The notes: generated by a model not told the origin, from the sequence alone. Positions 12,201 to 27,200 are shown, numbered from the stretch's first letter. The stretch: 64,000 nt of DNA from Sinohyriopsis cumingii (GCA_028554795.2 CM068826.1:105686602-105750601), one strand, 5' to 3'. Translations and numbers: made by a program.

Positions 12201-15200
12201 CACCCCCAGAACTGGGTACATTTTATTATTTGATAGTGACACACAAATAGTGTACCTAGAAATCACCCCCAGAACAGACTGATACGCAGACACTGAAATT
12301 TACCCTGGGAGAAATGTGCAAAGATTATGGCATAGAATTCATCCCCAATAATAATGTTTATGGACAAAAATAGGTGGGGGCCCTGAGTGGCCAAGTGGCC
12401 AAAAGTACTCTCCGTTATGGATCACTGCCATCTCACCTCTGTCTGCGTGGGTTCAAGTCTAGAATTCGGCCAATGTGGGTATGTGAGAAAGCTTGCCAGT
12501 AGCTTCTCGTTGGTTGGTGGTTCTTCCCGGGGTTTTCCCAGGTTTTTCCTTCACCATTAATACTGGCCGCCATGCATAGCCTATCGTGTACTGAAAAATA
12601 GGTATCTAACAAATGGTGTTTATCCTGAATATGGTTTTCACCTCAGTGAGAAAAGAACATCAGCATTTCCAAAGGACATTGACCAGTATGTACAGATGTT
12701 AAAATGGACAATGTGCATTCACAATATGAGGCTAACTATTCCTTTGTAACTGTTGTGAAAATGATATGTACAAAAGTAAGTACCATTTATATTCACTTGT
12801 AAGTGGAGTCCAACTACAAAATGAACAGACCCTGATCTGCCATTGTAATGCATCAGCAGATCTGGGTCTGTGCAGATTTTTAGTAGTAATCAGTAGAACA
12901 AACAGTTTAGACCATGATCTGCATGTGCATTATACTATGGCAGATCTGGATCTTTGTTGTTTGTAGTTTGTCTCGATTTATAAGCAAGTAATACCATAAG
13001 CATAGAAAACTGATGAAATGCTACAGACGTAATAGCTATGGTCATAAGAACAGAAAACTGATGAAATGCTACAGACGTAATTGCTATGGTCATAAGCACA
13101 GAAAACTGATGAAATGCTACAGACGTAATTGCTATGGTCATAAGCACAGAAAACTGATGAAATGCTACAGACGTAATTGCTATGGTCATAAGCACAGAAA
13201 ACTGATGAAATGCTACAGACGTAATTGCTATGGTCATAAGCACAGTAAACTGATGAAATGCTACAGACGTAATTGCTATGGTCATAAGCACAGAAAACTG
13301 ATGAAATGCTACAGACGTAATAGCTATGGTCATAAGCACAGAAAACTGATGAAATGCTACAGACGTAATTGCTATGGTCATAAGCACAGAAAACTGATGA
13401 AATGCTACAGACGTAATTGCTGTGGTCATAAGCACAGAAAACTGATGAAATGCTACAGACGTAATTGCTGTGGTCATAAGCACAGAAAACTGATGAAATG
13501 CTACAGACGTAATTGCTGTGGTCATAAGCACAGAAAACTGATGAAATGCTACAGACGTAATTGCTGTGGTCATAAGCACAGAAAACTGATGAAATGCTAC
13601 AGACGTAATTGCTATGGTCATAAGCACAGAAAACTGATGAAATGCTACAGACGTAATTGCTATGGTCATAAGCACAGAAAACTGATGAAATGCTACAGAC
13701 ATAATTGCTATGGTCATAAGCACAGAAAACTGATGAAATGCTACAGACCTAATTGCTATGGTCAAAAGCACAGAAAACTGATGAAATGCTACAGACCTAA
13801 TTGCTATGGTCAAAAGCACAGAAAACTGATGAAATGCTACAGACGTAATAGCTATGGTCATAAGCAGAAGCAATGTTTGCAAGATTAGAGACTTCACAAG
13901 GTAGTAATGTCCAAATAGTTTCATGCTGATAATATCTACAATATTCATTCCTTAATATTAATAAGTGACACTTGACAAAATGATGCATATATATGAATCA
14001 CCTCAAAGAAAACTGCTATTCAGAGTCATTGTTGTGTGTTGACAGGACTATAAATATGTACATGCTTGTTTGCCTCTGCTTTTTATTCACATACAGTGTA
14101 ATACAGTATTCTCCATTACTGACCCTTGCTATTATAATGAAGACTGGTCCATGGCACAAGATAATTTCTGACCTACATGAGCATAATGATGTAATTTAGT
14201 AATCCACATGTATAAATCCCACAAAGAGGACAAAATTTTGACAGTGATCATCGTGATGTTAATTTGATTCTTGTGTGAAAAGAAGTTTTAAAATTATAAA
14301 CTTAAATATATGCCACTTATTTCCAATATAAATTAATATAGCACTATACCAAGACTGCAGCTTACTAGTTCATGACTTGTGTGAAACTTTTGTACTTGAT
14401 TCATAACAGATAGAAAATTATAAATACATTGTAGATGGGTTTGTATTTAAATGGAAGGATAAAGTAGGAAAATCTGGAGGGGTGGGGTTTGTGGTATATA
14501 TAAGCAATGATCTAAGTTATACTTAGATGTAGGGTAAGCTGATCTTGTAACTACATGTATTTATCTTAAATTCACATTTTCCCACACTACATCAGTTCTA
14601 ACCTGCTTTGTATACTGTCCACCAAATGGCCATTCATCGAGGATTGGTCAGTGTGAGCATCTAATGATCATGTCTACATCTTAAAACCTGGAATTGGTTC
14701 TTCTCAGTGATTTTAATATAAACTTATATCCATCTTGTACCAATAGTAAATACTGGTATGATACAAAACATATACATTTTTGTCAGGTTGTGAAAATAAG
14801 GCAAATAAATTGCATCTCATCCATTACCCAGACCGTGTATATTCCACTCATCCCAAATATATTATAGAATTAAGAGTACTATTCCTTGCCATAAGTGACC
14901 ACTGTCCAGTTTGTATTTAGCTAATGCATCAATTAAAGGAATTACGGCATGGCAGGACCAAGGGGAAGGTTTTGGTATGTTTTACTCCAAATTCTTAGAT
15001 TTACTTTACAAACAGGTTCCACACAGCCTTTTTGGTATAATACAAAACTTAAAACTTCTAGAAAGCTATAAGGTATCACAAAGAAAATGCAAATTATGGT
15101 GCAAAAAAAGTCTCTTATCAAGAAATTGAAAACAATCTTTTTTGCAGAAGTCCTAAACCAAACAAAGACACTAGAACTTGTTGGAAATATATTATTGAAT

Positions 15201-18200
15201 TACATTCCCCCAAAAATGCAGGTTTACTAGTTTGAAAGAAAAAATGTAATAAGCTCCAAAGACATAGCTAAACATTAGTAAACAAGCATTTCTGCAAATG
15301 TGCTTTCAAAATAAATGACCCAACATGAGAATATACAAAATGAGAAAAATATGTATGCTCCATACTTAAGAATAATCTCTAACAACTATATGAAATAATG
15401 CAAATAACAAAAGATGTAAGGTGCAATCTAAAAAACCTTAACACTCAAAAAAGCACAGGGTTAGTTGGGATAAGCCCCTTATTGTTGAAACCAAGGGCTA
15501 ATATAATACAGCACATATTATAAACTTAAGCCTTTAATGTACTAAATTTACTTATACCTTAAAGAGGGCAAAAATAATACCATTACATAAGGGCAATGAG
15601 AAAGATCTTCCAGAAAATTACATACCCATTTTGGACCTACCCACCTTGCGAGAATTAATGAGAAACCTGTTGTAAAATAAATCAGTACTTTCTTCCAAAC
15701 TAATGACCATTAATAATACATCAACACTAGTTAGGATTTCACTCAAACATGTTATATCATACTGTGCTAATAAAGATAATTGGCTTGAAGACTTTAATGA
15801 TGGAAACATAATAGGATCAAAACCTTTTAAATCAAAAAAAGGTGTTGACTTTATTTTCCTTAACATACTTGTTGGAAAGTGTGTTTATAACAATTTAATT
15901 GAAAAGTGCAAAAACCATTTCCTGGGTACAATCTTATCTTAGTGACAGAACACAGCAAGTGCTGCTAAACAATCCTCATCAAGTCACGGTCCTATAAAAT
16001 ATTGTATGTCTCAAGAGTTCAATCCTGTGGCCTATTTTTTTGCTCTTAAGCATTATTGACCTGCCATTGTATACAGAAAAACTGATGTATTTGCATATGA
16101 TGCAACATTCCACATACAGTATTGGGTCAAAACAGCAACACAAATCAAAAACAGCTGCAGCATGATTTTATCATACAGTATTAGGAAATGGTGTCAAGAC
16201 AAGTAAGCACAAAAATGACCACTGCAGTGCTACTAAAATCATCAGACAGACTATCCATGTAAAAGCCAATTTGATTCTCTTGAAGAATGAATATATATCT
16301 AATGTAGAATACCATAAACTCCTAGGAGTACATTTTGTTGATAAACTAACATGGAATCATCATTTAGATCAAGGTAATGGGTTTGATCCCCAGCCGAGTC
16401 ATGCCAAAGACTTTAAAAAAATGGTACTAACAGCTTCCTCGCTTGGCCCTCAGCATTAGGAGGTTAGTGTTATAGGACTGGTCAGCCTGGTGTCAGGATA
16501 ATGTGACTGGGTGGGACATCATGCTACATGTCTGCAGCATGATGCCCCAGTGCTAAACATCACTATAAACTGTCACATTGCAGACATCATAGCAATATGA
16601 CTGAAAAATTGTTAAAGCTATGTTAAAAATCCAAATCACACACACACACACACACACACACATCATTTAGATCATGTCTGTAACATTAAAGCCTATAAAG
16701 TAACACTACTGTAAAGACTGAATGCAAGGAACATATTCTATTACACTTACATAATATTACCTGTTATGGATAACTGTTGCACAGTATTGAGCTCATGCAC
16801 ACAAACTAATATTTATCATATAATTACACTTCAGTAGCATGCAGCTAGAATATTACTAGATGTAGTTCCAGTGATACTACCTGCTGATATGTTTAAGACT
16901 TTAAACTGGTTCCTTTTTGACAATATAATTTCATATTGTAGAATTGTTGTTGTTGTTGTTGTTGTTCTAGGGTTTAACGCCATTTTTCAGCACAAGACAG
17001 GCTATACATGGTGGCCAGTATAACTGGTGGAGGAAGAACCCTGGAAAACCCAGGGAAGAACCACCGACCTATGAGAAGCTACTGGCAGGCTTTCCCACGT
17101 ACCCACGCTAGCCGAGCCTTGGACTCGAACCCACGCAGACAGAGGTGAGATGGCAGTGATCCGGAATGGTGAGCGCTTTAGACCACTCTGCCACTCGGGG
17201 CCCCTTGTAGAATTGTAATTTGGTTGATAAAGCCCTTCATAATTGTACACAACTCATTACAGATTCACAATTGTCTGGAAAACCTTTAAACAACTTCTCA
17301 AAAACTTCTAAATAAAGTTGCTCAAATTTAAAAGAAAGAATTCCTGCATGAATTCACCTTCAAACTTATATAAATGATCAAATATTAGTCACTGTTATTA
17401 AAAATAGAAAACCCTTCAAATAACTTTTCCAAAACCACTAAATAGAATTAACCAAACTTGATGGAAAGCAAAAGTTGTTTCAAATTTATATAAACAATGC
17501 TGCTGATCTGCCGTCAAGTATGGCCAACATTACTAAATGTGAAATTGGTAACAAACTGCTCAACAGAATTTGATTAAATGTCAAACAAAGCATTCTAATA
17601 TTAAAATAAAAATCTGTTCAAATGATTTTGATTTACCTTCAGATATGGCCACTATTACTAAAAATGGAAAATCCTTTAAATAACTTCTTCTCGAAAACCA
17701 ATCAATAGTTTTAACCAAAGTTTACAAAAAGCTTTCTGGCATGAAGGATGGTTAAAAATCTTATAAAAATTATGCAGATCAGTTATTAAGTACGACTTCT
17801 TGTGCTAAAAATAGAAGAAAAAATGTTGAATAACATTTTCTAAATTAGTGCTTAACAGAATTTGACCATCCCACCTCCCAAAAAGATATAAAGGTGCCCT
17901 GGTTTTAATGCTTTTCTGGTTTATGTAAATGATGCTCTTCCACCATTATTTATGGTTGCTATCGCTACAAGTAGGACAACATTAACACTGCTTTATTTGT
18001 AAAAAATAACTCAAAAGAATTTGAAAAGATTTGACACAAAGTAGCGCATCTCCTGGCATAAGGGCCTTTCAGTTTTGCACAAATGGTGTTGATGTACAAT
18101 CAGATGAACATAAAAGAGTTGTAAAAACTTTAAAACTGTTGTTCTCAAGCAATCAACAGCATTTGAGAAATTTCAAGCATCCTGCTAACCAAGATTTCTT

Positions 18201-21200
18201 TGCCAACTGTTCTTGCAATTGACCAATGGGCAGATGTCAACCTGGTGGGCAGTCTCAGGTCCACTGGAGCCTGTTATTTAGGGCCTTTGGTGATCAAGCC
18301 ATGAGATTCAATGGTATCTCATATTGGCATAATATTATAATATTGTTAGCTTATTGTAAAATCTGGGTAATATGCTTATATCCTTATTTTTTATATTAAC
18401 AATGGTTGTAATGCATTTATCTTCATACGACTAAATTTGATATGATTATTTCAAAAGTTCAAATATTAAAACTTAGCCATTGCATTTTACAGGATACCAT
18501 ATGGTATACACGTGGTTGAAAAAGGTTAATATAAAGAAAACAGAATTAAAATGAGGTGAATATATACAACAACAAAAAATAATTTAAATCACATAAAATA
18601 ATATTTATATTAGTTTCAGAAGACATTCAGATCTTTTGGTGGTTCTTTTGCATTCATATATACACTTATGTTTGCTTTACAAAAATGAAGAGGGTTCATT
18701 TCGTATAATGATTATCTGTATACACTGATTATCCAGATTTTACAGCATTTGCTGATGTTTGATTATGAGAGACATAAAAAATAATATTGATGCAGACTTG
18801 AACAATACAAGAATAATACTGTAAGAAAATCTGGATCAGTTATCTAACTGACAAATATTTGTAATAAATTTATGCTGAGCAAAGCTTTATAAGGTTTCTA
18901 ACTTTAGCTTGACTTTCTTCCAGCAGTCCAGATGGCACAGCAGAGAACTCAAACAGTGGTCTGACACCAGTGATAACTCAGAAGGAATTTGAGTCTTATG
19001 CATACAACATGGACCATGAGAACAGAGGCATGGCCATCATAATCAGCAACAAAACTTTTAAGCCACACTTAGATCTGTCTGTCAGAACAGGAACAGATGC
19101 AGATGCTATGGCTTTGCATTCTACTTTCAGGGCAATGGGATTTGATGTCAAGATGTATAATGACCAGACAGTTCAAGGGATGCTGAAAATTTTAGAAGAT
19201 GGTAATATACAGTATCTTTGACAAAAAGCAGTCTTTTTTACACTTCATTGTTCCCATATTATTGATTTTGCAAAACTTGAAAACTGTGTGTGTGTCTGTC
19301 TGTCTGTCTGTCTGTCTGTGTGTGTGTGTGTATGTGTCAACTTGACATCCTTTGTCATATGACACCATGAAAATGTTTGATTGATTTTGCCATCATAAGT
19401 ACATGAAGATTGGTTAGTGGCATGACATGTTTGCAATACCAGATGCTGCTATTCATTGTTGAGCAACTTCTGAATCAGACAGTTATTGTTGAGCTGCCTC
19501 ATTAATAATTTTACCAACTGTGGCAAGCATAGTTTCTCTTAATGGTATTGTAACCAGTTTTGATGGTGCTTGAGTCATTAATTATTATCGTTAATTTTGA
19601 AGCAGCTGAACCACTTGCAATCCAAGATTTTTCAACCAGTCCACAGCAACATTTTTTATGCTATCAAAGCTTGCATTGCAACTTGTTTAGTAATTGGTGC
19701 AGCACGTGAAGATAATGCCATGAACACCTTTGGTGCATGTATGAACAATCCACAAACAATGTCACCAAGACAAATTCCATAATTTGTCATGCAAATGGGT
19801 TTTCTTGTTTAGAATGCACATTTGTATTACATGTCTGGGTATGATCATTATTATATTAAATATCAGGGTGATCTCTAATGTAAAGTTATGTCATCAACAT
19901 TTCAATCCGCAGATTTACAATGTGCCCATCTTGATCCAGAAGGGTCAAATGAATTTATGCCAGCTGATTATTATGACATGAAAGATACACAAGTAATGTG
20001 GGCATAATCGATATCAAATCACCTGGTCCCACAGTTGGTGAAAACCCAGCCAGTGTCGAACCCTGTGAGGTCACACTTGAGGCAGCTCTGCTTTTATAAC
20101 TAACTTGGATGGCATCATGAGTTAAATTGATCTGCATTGTTGAGGTTATCCTAACAGTGTCAGGTACAGTATGATAGTCCATGCATAAAAATCGCCTGAA
20201 ATGTCATCAGGCCAACTTAAGACTGATCTTATTGATGGATGTTAGATGCCAACAGCATGGAATTGATCAAGATGATAATGCTGAGAGTGGGCTCATGCTC
20301 ATGAATAGAAATTTTAGAGTTTGCCAGTAAACATTGTATTTCTTCATGGAATCTCTTCATTGATTGAATCTGTGTTATATGCACTGTCTGCTGAAAACAG
20401 TGATGGGATATTAGGCCAATTGAAATAAACTCGGTGCAATTTTTTGTGTGTGCAGAATTGCTCCACAGTAACAGGTGTGGAAAAAGATGTATTAAATTCC
20501 AGTTTTGTTAATGAGAGTATGATCATTGATGTAACCATTGAGGTATGATCAATGTATTTGCAGCAACCTGTTGCATTGCAGCATAGATTTCATGCAAAAC
20601 ACAGTGTTTCAATCACTTCCGAACTCATCATCATTGTTATAATACACATCTTTGATGTCTTCAACAAGTTCTTCATCAGTATGTCATGTTTTTTCTGTCC
20701 ATAATATGATTGGTGAGCAATGCTTACAAATTGATGTGGCCGAGTGGTCTAAAGCGCTCTTCGTTACGGATCACTGCCATCTCACCTCTGTCTGCGGCGG
20801 TTCGAGTCTAGGATTCAGCCAATGTGGGCATGTGAGAAAGCTTGCCAGTAGCTTCTCGTGGGTCGGTGGTTCTTTCCGGGGTTTTCCGGGTTCTTCCTCC
20901 ACCATTAATACTGGCCGCCATGTATAGCCTATCGTGTGCTGAAAAATGGCGTTAAACCCCACAACAACAACAACAACAACAACAACAAATTGATGTGACC
21001 TTGTTATTGACTTATGGTGCATTGTTGTCTGCATGAAATGATCCTGCAAGTGTTTCCAATTGATCCATGAGGTCGCTAGGGTCACACAGTCCACCAAGGC
21101 CTTCTCCTTGTTTTGTTTGTTGCTGGTATCACCTTTTTATTTATCTGTCTAGTCAGAAAATTCTTTCTGTTCATGAAATTTGGGTCTTGGTTCTTGGTCT

Positions 21201-24200
21201 AGCCATTTTTTAAATTGTTCAGAGAGGAATTGCCAAATTATTTGATCATTTAGTTTGCTATTGGCAATATGGAAGAGTGATTTTTTTACTGCTGTGTTAG
21301 CATAGCATGTCATGGCTATCACATTGTTGGCAGTGACATGAATGTCATCACTGACAATGTTAAAGTCAGAAAAGATATATTGATGCATGGAATCGAGTGG
21401 GTAATTTTGCAAATATTTGTATTTGAATCTTCATAAGTTTTGACTTTTCATCTGATAAATACAAAGTGTTATTTTATGTTAGGCCATGAATAACTGACTT
21501 TTCTGAGGGAAATAATCTTGATAATTCACTTGAGTGAAATAATATCACAATTTGTCACTCAGTAGATATTGATAACATTACGACCAAGAAATCTGAAGTT
21601 GTTCTAAAACACTTGTATGATTGAGCAGTATGACCATTTCCTGGTGAAGATGAATTAAGTTCAGTTGAACAAAACGTACATTTTTTTTCATTTTTAATGT
21701 GCTTTTTTACTTCAGTTATGAAGCAGAATTATGTTACTATTTCTATTTTCAGCGCAAATAGTCATAAACTATGCAGGACATAAACAAGTGACATTGTGCG
21801 GTTTCAACTAAGAAATCAGTGACAGTCAATCTGTCACACATATTGCTTGTTAAAATGTTAAAAAAATTTGCTTGCTGTGAATGAATAATGGATATATTTC
21901 ATCTTGTAGTTGAAAAAATAAAGTCTTTTTATTCACATGTTGAAATGTATCCATTTTTACTCTGTTTCAAGAAAATCTCCTGTGTGTTTTTTGAAAGGAT
22001 AAAAAAGACAAGTAGGATGAATTATTTTTTAACAGGTTTTCCTCAGAAAGGAAGAAAATGTCAAATCTGAATTTCAGACATTTTTTTTATTGTTTATATA
22101 TTTTTGAATGTCAAGTTTTCCTTGTCATCTCACAATGCACACTAAAATATTGTACTTATCGATAGTTGTATGTTCCAGTGAATAATTACAGAATGTTATG
22201 ACACACATTTAGATTTTTATTATAACTTCTTAACAAATGGATATAATTTAAATTATTAAACAAAGCATTATATTTCAAACCATTGAAATTTCAAATTGAA
22301 GTCATGTGAGAGAAAAAATCCCTGACACAGTTCACTAATTCTTTCATACCACTAAGTCTGTTACTATTACATCAAAAATGGGTAGACAGTATGATGAACA
22401 GTACAGAAATAGGAATAATTAGGATAGTATTCAAAAGTCTTTTTCACATTATACCATTAAATTTACAAGTAAATGTGAATTTACATGAAGTTTCTTTAAA
22501 TGTTTATGGCTAAATGTTTCGATTCGTTCGTTCAAACCATGTACGTTTTCATACTTTTATATGTCTGTCTCCTACAAAGAGATATTTAAAAATAAAGATA
22601 TGTACTGTACTTACCAGTTCTACGAATAGCCACCCTTCTTACCTTAAATCCAAGAAAGCAATTGATTATTTTGCATGTTAGTTCTTTGAAACATCAGTTT
22701 TTATTTGAAACTGATGTAATTGTTAAATGAATATTTACTGTATATGTAATCTTTAAAAAAAAAAGATTATATTTTGTTCATAGCCTTGATTTGTTATTCT
22801 TTATTTACAGCTTCAAAAGAATACAATTATCACTGTAAGTCAGACTGCTTCGTATGTGCCATTCTCACCCATGGTGACGAGGGGGATGTTTTGTATGGAA
22901 CAGATGAAAAAGCTGATTTTAAAGTCATTCTCAAGTATTTCAAGGGAAATAAGTGTCCTGGCCTTGTAGGAAAGCCAAAACTCTTTTTCATTCAGGTAAA
23001 TTGTATCTCCTATGCAAAACCAGCTACTGAATATGAGCAGGCCCAAACAATGTTGGACCATGCCGACAGGTCTGGAAAATATTGAACCATGCCTCTTCAG
23101 CACTGCTGCACCTCTTTCTGACAGCTTAACATGTATATCATTTCAGTATATTCTGCCCAGTTTTCCAGAAAACATGGAAAATAGCTAAAAATTACTCCTA
23201 TTCTTGTCTTTTTTGTTGGTCTTAATAGCACATTATTGCCTATATCATGCAGGAAAAATAGGGTCATGTCTTTTCCAAATACACACTGAGGCAGACAACG
23301 CAAGCTGTCTTGGGTGGGTATCAAACCCAGGAACTTGTATTACAAAACCTGATGTTCTACCAACTGAGCTACCAGGTCTCCTACTCTTCAAACGATACGT
23401 AAATAATTAGATAACTGTATTTAGCTGACCAGCTCTATCTAAACTTCTGGAAAAGCATGATTGTGATATTTTTATAATATACTTATCAGACCATAACTTT
23501 ATTAAAACTAATTAGAGTAAAATCACTCATGCAAGGCAAATTCAGTCTCGATGGTGGACAAACAGACTACATCATTTACCAAGTGGACTTCGTGGGGGCA
23601 ATACTTGTTGACCATATGTAGGTTTTGGACCTTGAAGATAATAATATTCTTTTCAGTAAGTTGAAGATATATAAATGTGATGCAGCAGATACAAAATGGT
23701 TTGCCTCCTATCTTGCAAATAAATCACAATGTACCCTAGTAAATGGCAACCTTCCAGATGAGGAGTCAGCGTGTGTGTGATTTGGATTTTTAATGTAGCT
23801 GTAACAATTGTTCGGTCATATCGCTAGAGTGTCTGCAGTGTGACAGTTTATAGTGATGTCTAGCAATGGGCATCATGCCACAGACATGTAGTATGATGTC
23901 CCACCCAGTCACATTATCCTGACACCAGACCGGCCAGTCCTACCAGTAACCTCTTAATGCTGAGCGCTAAGCGAGGCAGCTGTTAGTACCATTTTTGTAA
24001 GTCTTTGGTATGACTCGGCCAGGGATTGAACCCACGACCTCTCGCATCTGAGGCAGACAATCTAACCACTAGGCCACTGGAGCGGTAGAGGAGTCAGTAA
24101 TCTGGAGATTATCACAGGGTCTGTAGAATGTCCACTTCTTTTCCTTCTATTTATTAATGATCTGTCTTTGAAAACTGCCAGCTGTCTTTCCTCCACGATC

Positions 24201-27200
24201 TGTATGCAGACAATACAATGCTGTCTGACTCTAATCATATCAGACCTAGAGGTATCTTTACAGATGAATCTGCTTAAATTAAAATTTCCTGTTACTGTAT
24301 AAGGAAAATGGGATCAAGATAAATAGAAGAGAAAAACAATGATTACTATAAAGCAAAACAGAGCAAACGTAGTAAATGATAAATTAAGTCTTAAACTGAA
24401 TGATATTTGTCTTCAAATTGTAGCCCAGGACAAAGTTTTGGGAGTAATTGTTGACAACAATTTGCAATGGAATGTACATTATCCAGGCTCTGTGTGAAAA
24501 ATTTCTTTTTTATGGTTATTATACAAATTTTAAACATATCTGTCAATGGAATATAGGATACTGTACTGTACAAGCTATATTCAACCATAAATAGATTTTA
24601 CTGCAATGTTGTCTGGGGAAGCATGTATGATAGGAATGTGTACAGATTATTCAATCTACAGGAAATGAGCTAATTAAAACTTATTGATAATGTCATGTAC
24701 ACTCTGTATGAAATGAATGATGATTATCCAGAAAGTTTGCCACAAACAATTTGCAACACATAATCTGGCAGTGTTAATTAGCCACATTCAGTCAGAATGC
24801 AATTCAAGTCCACTAATGTGTCAATCAATATAAAAAACACAAGCTGCATGATGTTTAAGTTTAAATTTCAATTTGTTTAATTTTTTAATTCAGTGTTGCA
24901 TTGTTAAAATATATTTTTCAGGCTGACAAGAAGCTGTATCTAATGTCCGATATTTATATGACAAGACATGTATTGCATTCCAATATTTACCCTTTCCTTG
25001 TATAAAATAGTGTATTATGGGTGTGTGGCAAAAAATACTGAATTAATGAATCTTGAAAATATTGATTCTTTAATTAAATATATATAGATTGAGACAGAGA
25101 GACCTATCAGTATTGGTGCACTTACGAAATAGTTTCCCAACATTTTGAGCTAATCAAGCTATGAGTGTCGTACTCAAACAATATTATGCTGCAACCATGC
25201 AGAACATCAATACTGCAGCAGTAAGCATATATTTCCAGTACATTAGCAGATGAAGATATTTAATGGTAAATAAATCCTATGATTAAGAAGATCTTAGATG
25301 AAGGTTACAATCACTTTGTCTTTCTTTTCTTTTCATAATAAAGCATGTGTAAAACAGCAGAAGCTAATGGCAGAGACTAGATGTTCTTCTGGTGCCACTG
25401 TTTTCAAACTGCCAGGGGTATAGCTTCAACCTATCTTGTTTTACATACTGTATGCACATTTTCTAAAGAACTCATTGCACATAATCAATCTTTGCTTGCG
25501 TAATCATTCATTTTCACTGGAAACCTCTTAAATAAATGAATGTATCAAAAGGAATAAAGTGGAAGGAAGGAATACAGATTCATAATTACTTTGAAACTGT
25601 ATCTATCAAAGTTAAACATTTTGTCATTCAGCAGTGCAATTTATTAGTTGTTTACATTAGATTCAAAGCCAATATATAGAAGTTTGTTAAAATGAAACCT
25701 GTCAGTATAATTCCATGATATATTGATAAGCTGTTTAATTAATTTTATAATAACACAAGATATATTTCCTTAGCTGTTACAGACTGTCTTTTCTTCAGTG
25801 AAATATACTGCTTTTATTTGAAAAATAGTTGCACATAAATCTTATAAAGGAGACTTAGTGGGTTTACAATTTGTGTCATGTTCAGTGAATTACTATGGAA
25901 AGAGAATAGAAATCCAGTCTGATAGACAGAAAGCCAAGATCTTCAGCGTGAGAAACTTATCACAGATGTCAGGTTTCTTTCTGCCCCAACCCCCACCCTA
26001 ATCTGTTAAAATATTACACTTTGAGATGAAATGCAAGAATGTACTTTTCCTATTCTTGGAAGAATCGCATGCATGTTTGCCAACATTCACTCGTATTCCA
26101 TCAATATAGAATTTTCAATGTCCTGACAGACAAGCTCTTTTTTGGCACACATAAGTCGGCAGTGAAAGCTAATTAGCTCAAAAGCTACTCCTTACAACTT
26201 CATCTGTTAAATAAACAAAATTTAGTAAGCTTACTATTTACACATACATGTAATTGTACTGGTGGTACAATGAAAATACCATTTTAAGGCCTTCAACAGC
26301 TCATGCAATTTTATAGTTGAAATCTACTTCTTTTGAAAATAAACAATTTTTTGTTTAATTTAAAAGAAGAATTTGTACAATTTTTGTCCACACATTACAG
26401 AAACCAGTGGAAACCAGTCAACTGCAGACTGGAAGTGTTATACCTTTGTAATGATGTGTGTTTGAGTAATTGGCTTGGGAATGATAACCCATATACATAA
26501 ACTGTTAATTAATTACCTTATTGGTGTAATCTTGGGAGTTTTAGGCCACATGTGGAATGTTTTATGAGATATTATTTGCAATAATGAGACCCTTGTTGGT
26601 CCATGATGACTTTCAAGTCTTTGAATAAAAATCAGCCAAACTGTGGCAGATGTGAGATAAAATGGAGAGACTAAGCCAAAAACTATTTCATTAGAAACAC
26701 TTATGTTAATATTTTGAGTTTTTATACTGTTTAATTGTTATAGTATTGATCAAGATGTCTGTAGAGGAATATTTAAGGGAAATTCAGTATATCTTTTAAA
26801 TTCTTGTTAAAATCCTGAAACATGCACTTTTTCCCAGTGCTAAAAAGGCAATGGTTAGGAAATATAAGACAACAATTTATCTAAATCCAATTCAGGAACA
26901 TCCTCCCTGGGGTGAACTCCAAGCTTAGAGGAGTCCTTGAAATCAGTCAGCATTTTAAAAAACCCAGCCACAGGAAAACTGAAGTTTGAACTTCATTGCA
27001 GGCCGAGCATAGTTGTTTTGTCATTGCCACTTCTAGTGTTGATACATTCTCCATTCTTCATAAAATACAAGTGATTTGAGATAAGTCTGGACCCAAAATC
27101 TATTGAAAGTCTGTTAAGTGCGAAACTTAATCTCACTGAATGTCACTAATTGTTATCAGTCAAAATCATGTGAAGGTTTATTTTTTTAAAAATCTTGGCA

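Noticed and set aside
12935-13948. The 337- and 291-codon repeat frames as real proteins
   Set aside because: Both strands are open only because the 48-bp unit has no stop and is a multiple of three. There is no promoter, splice context or family.
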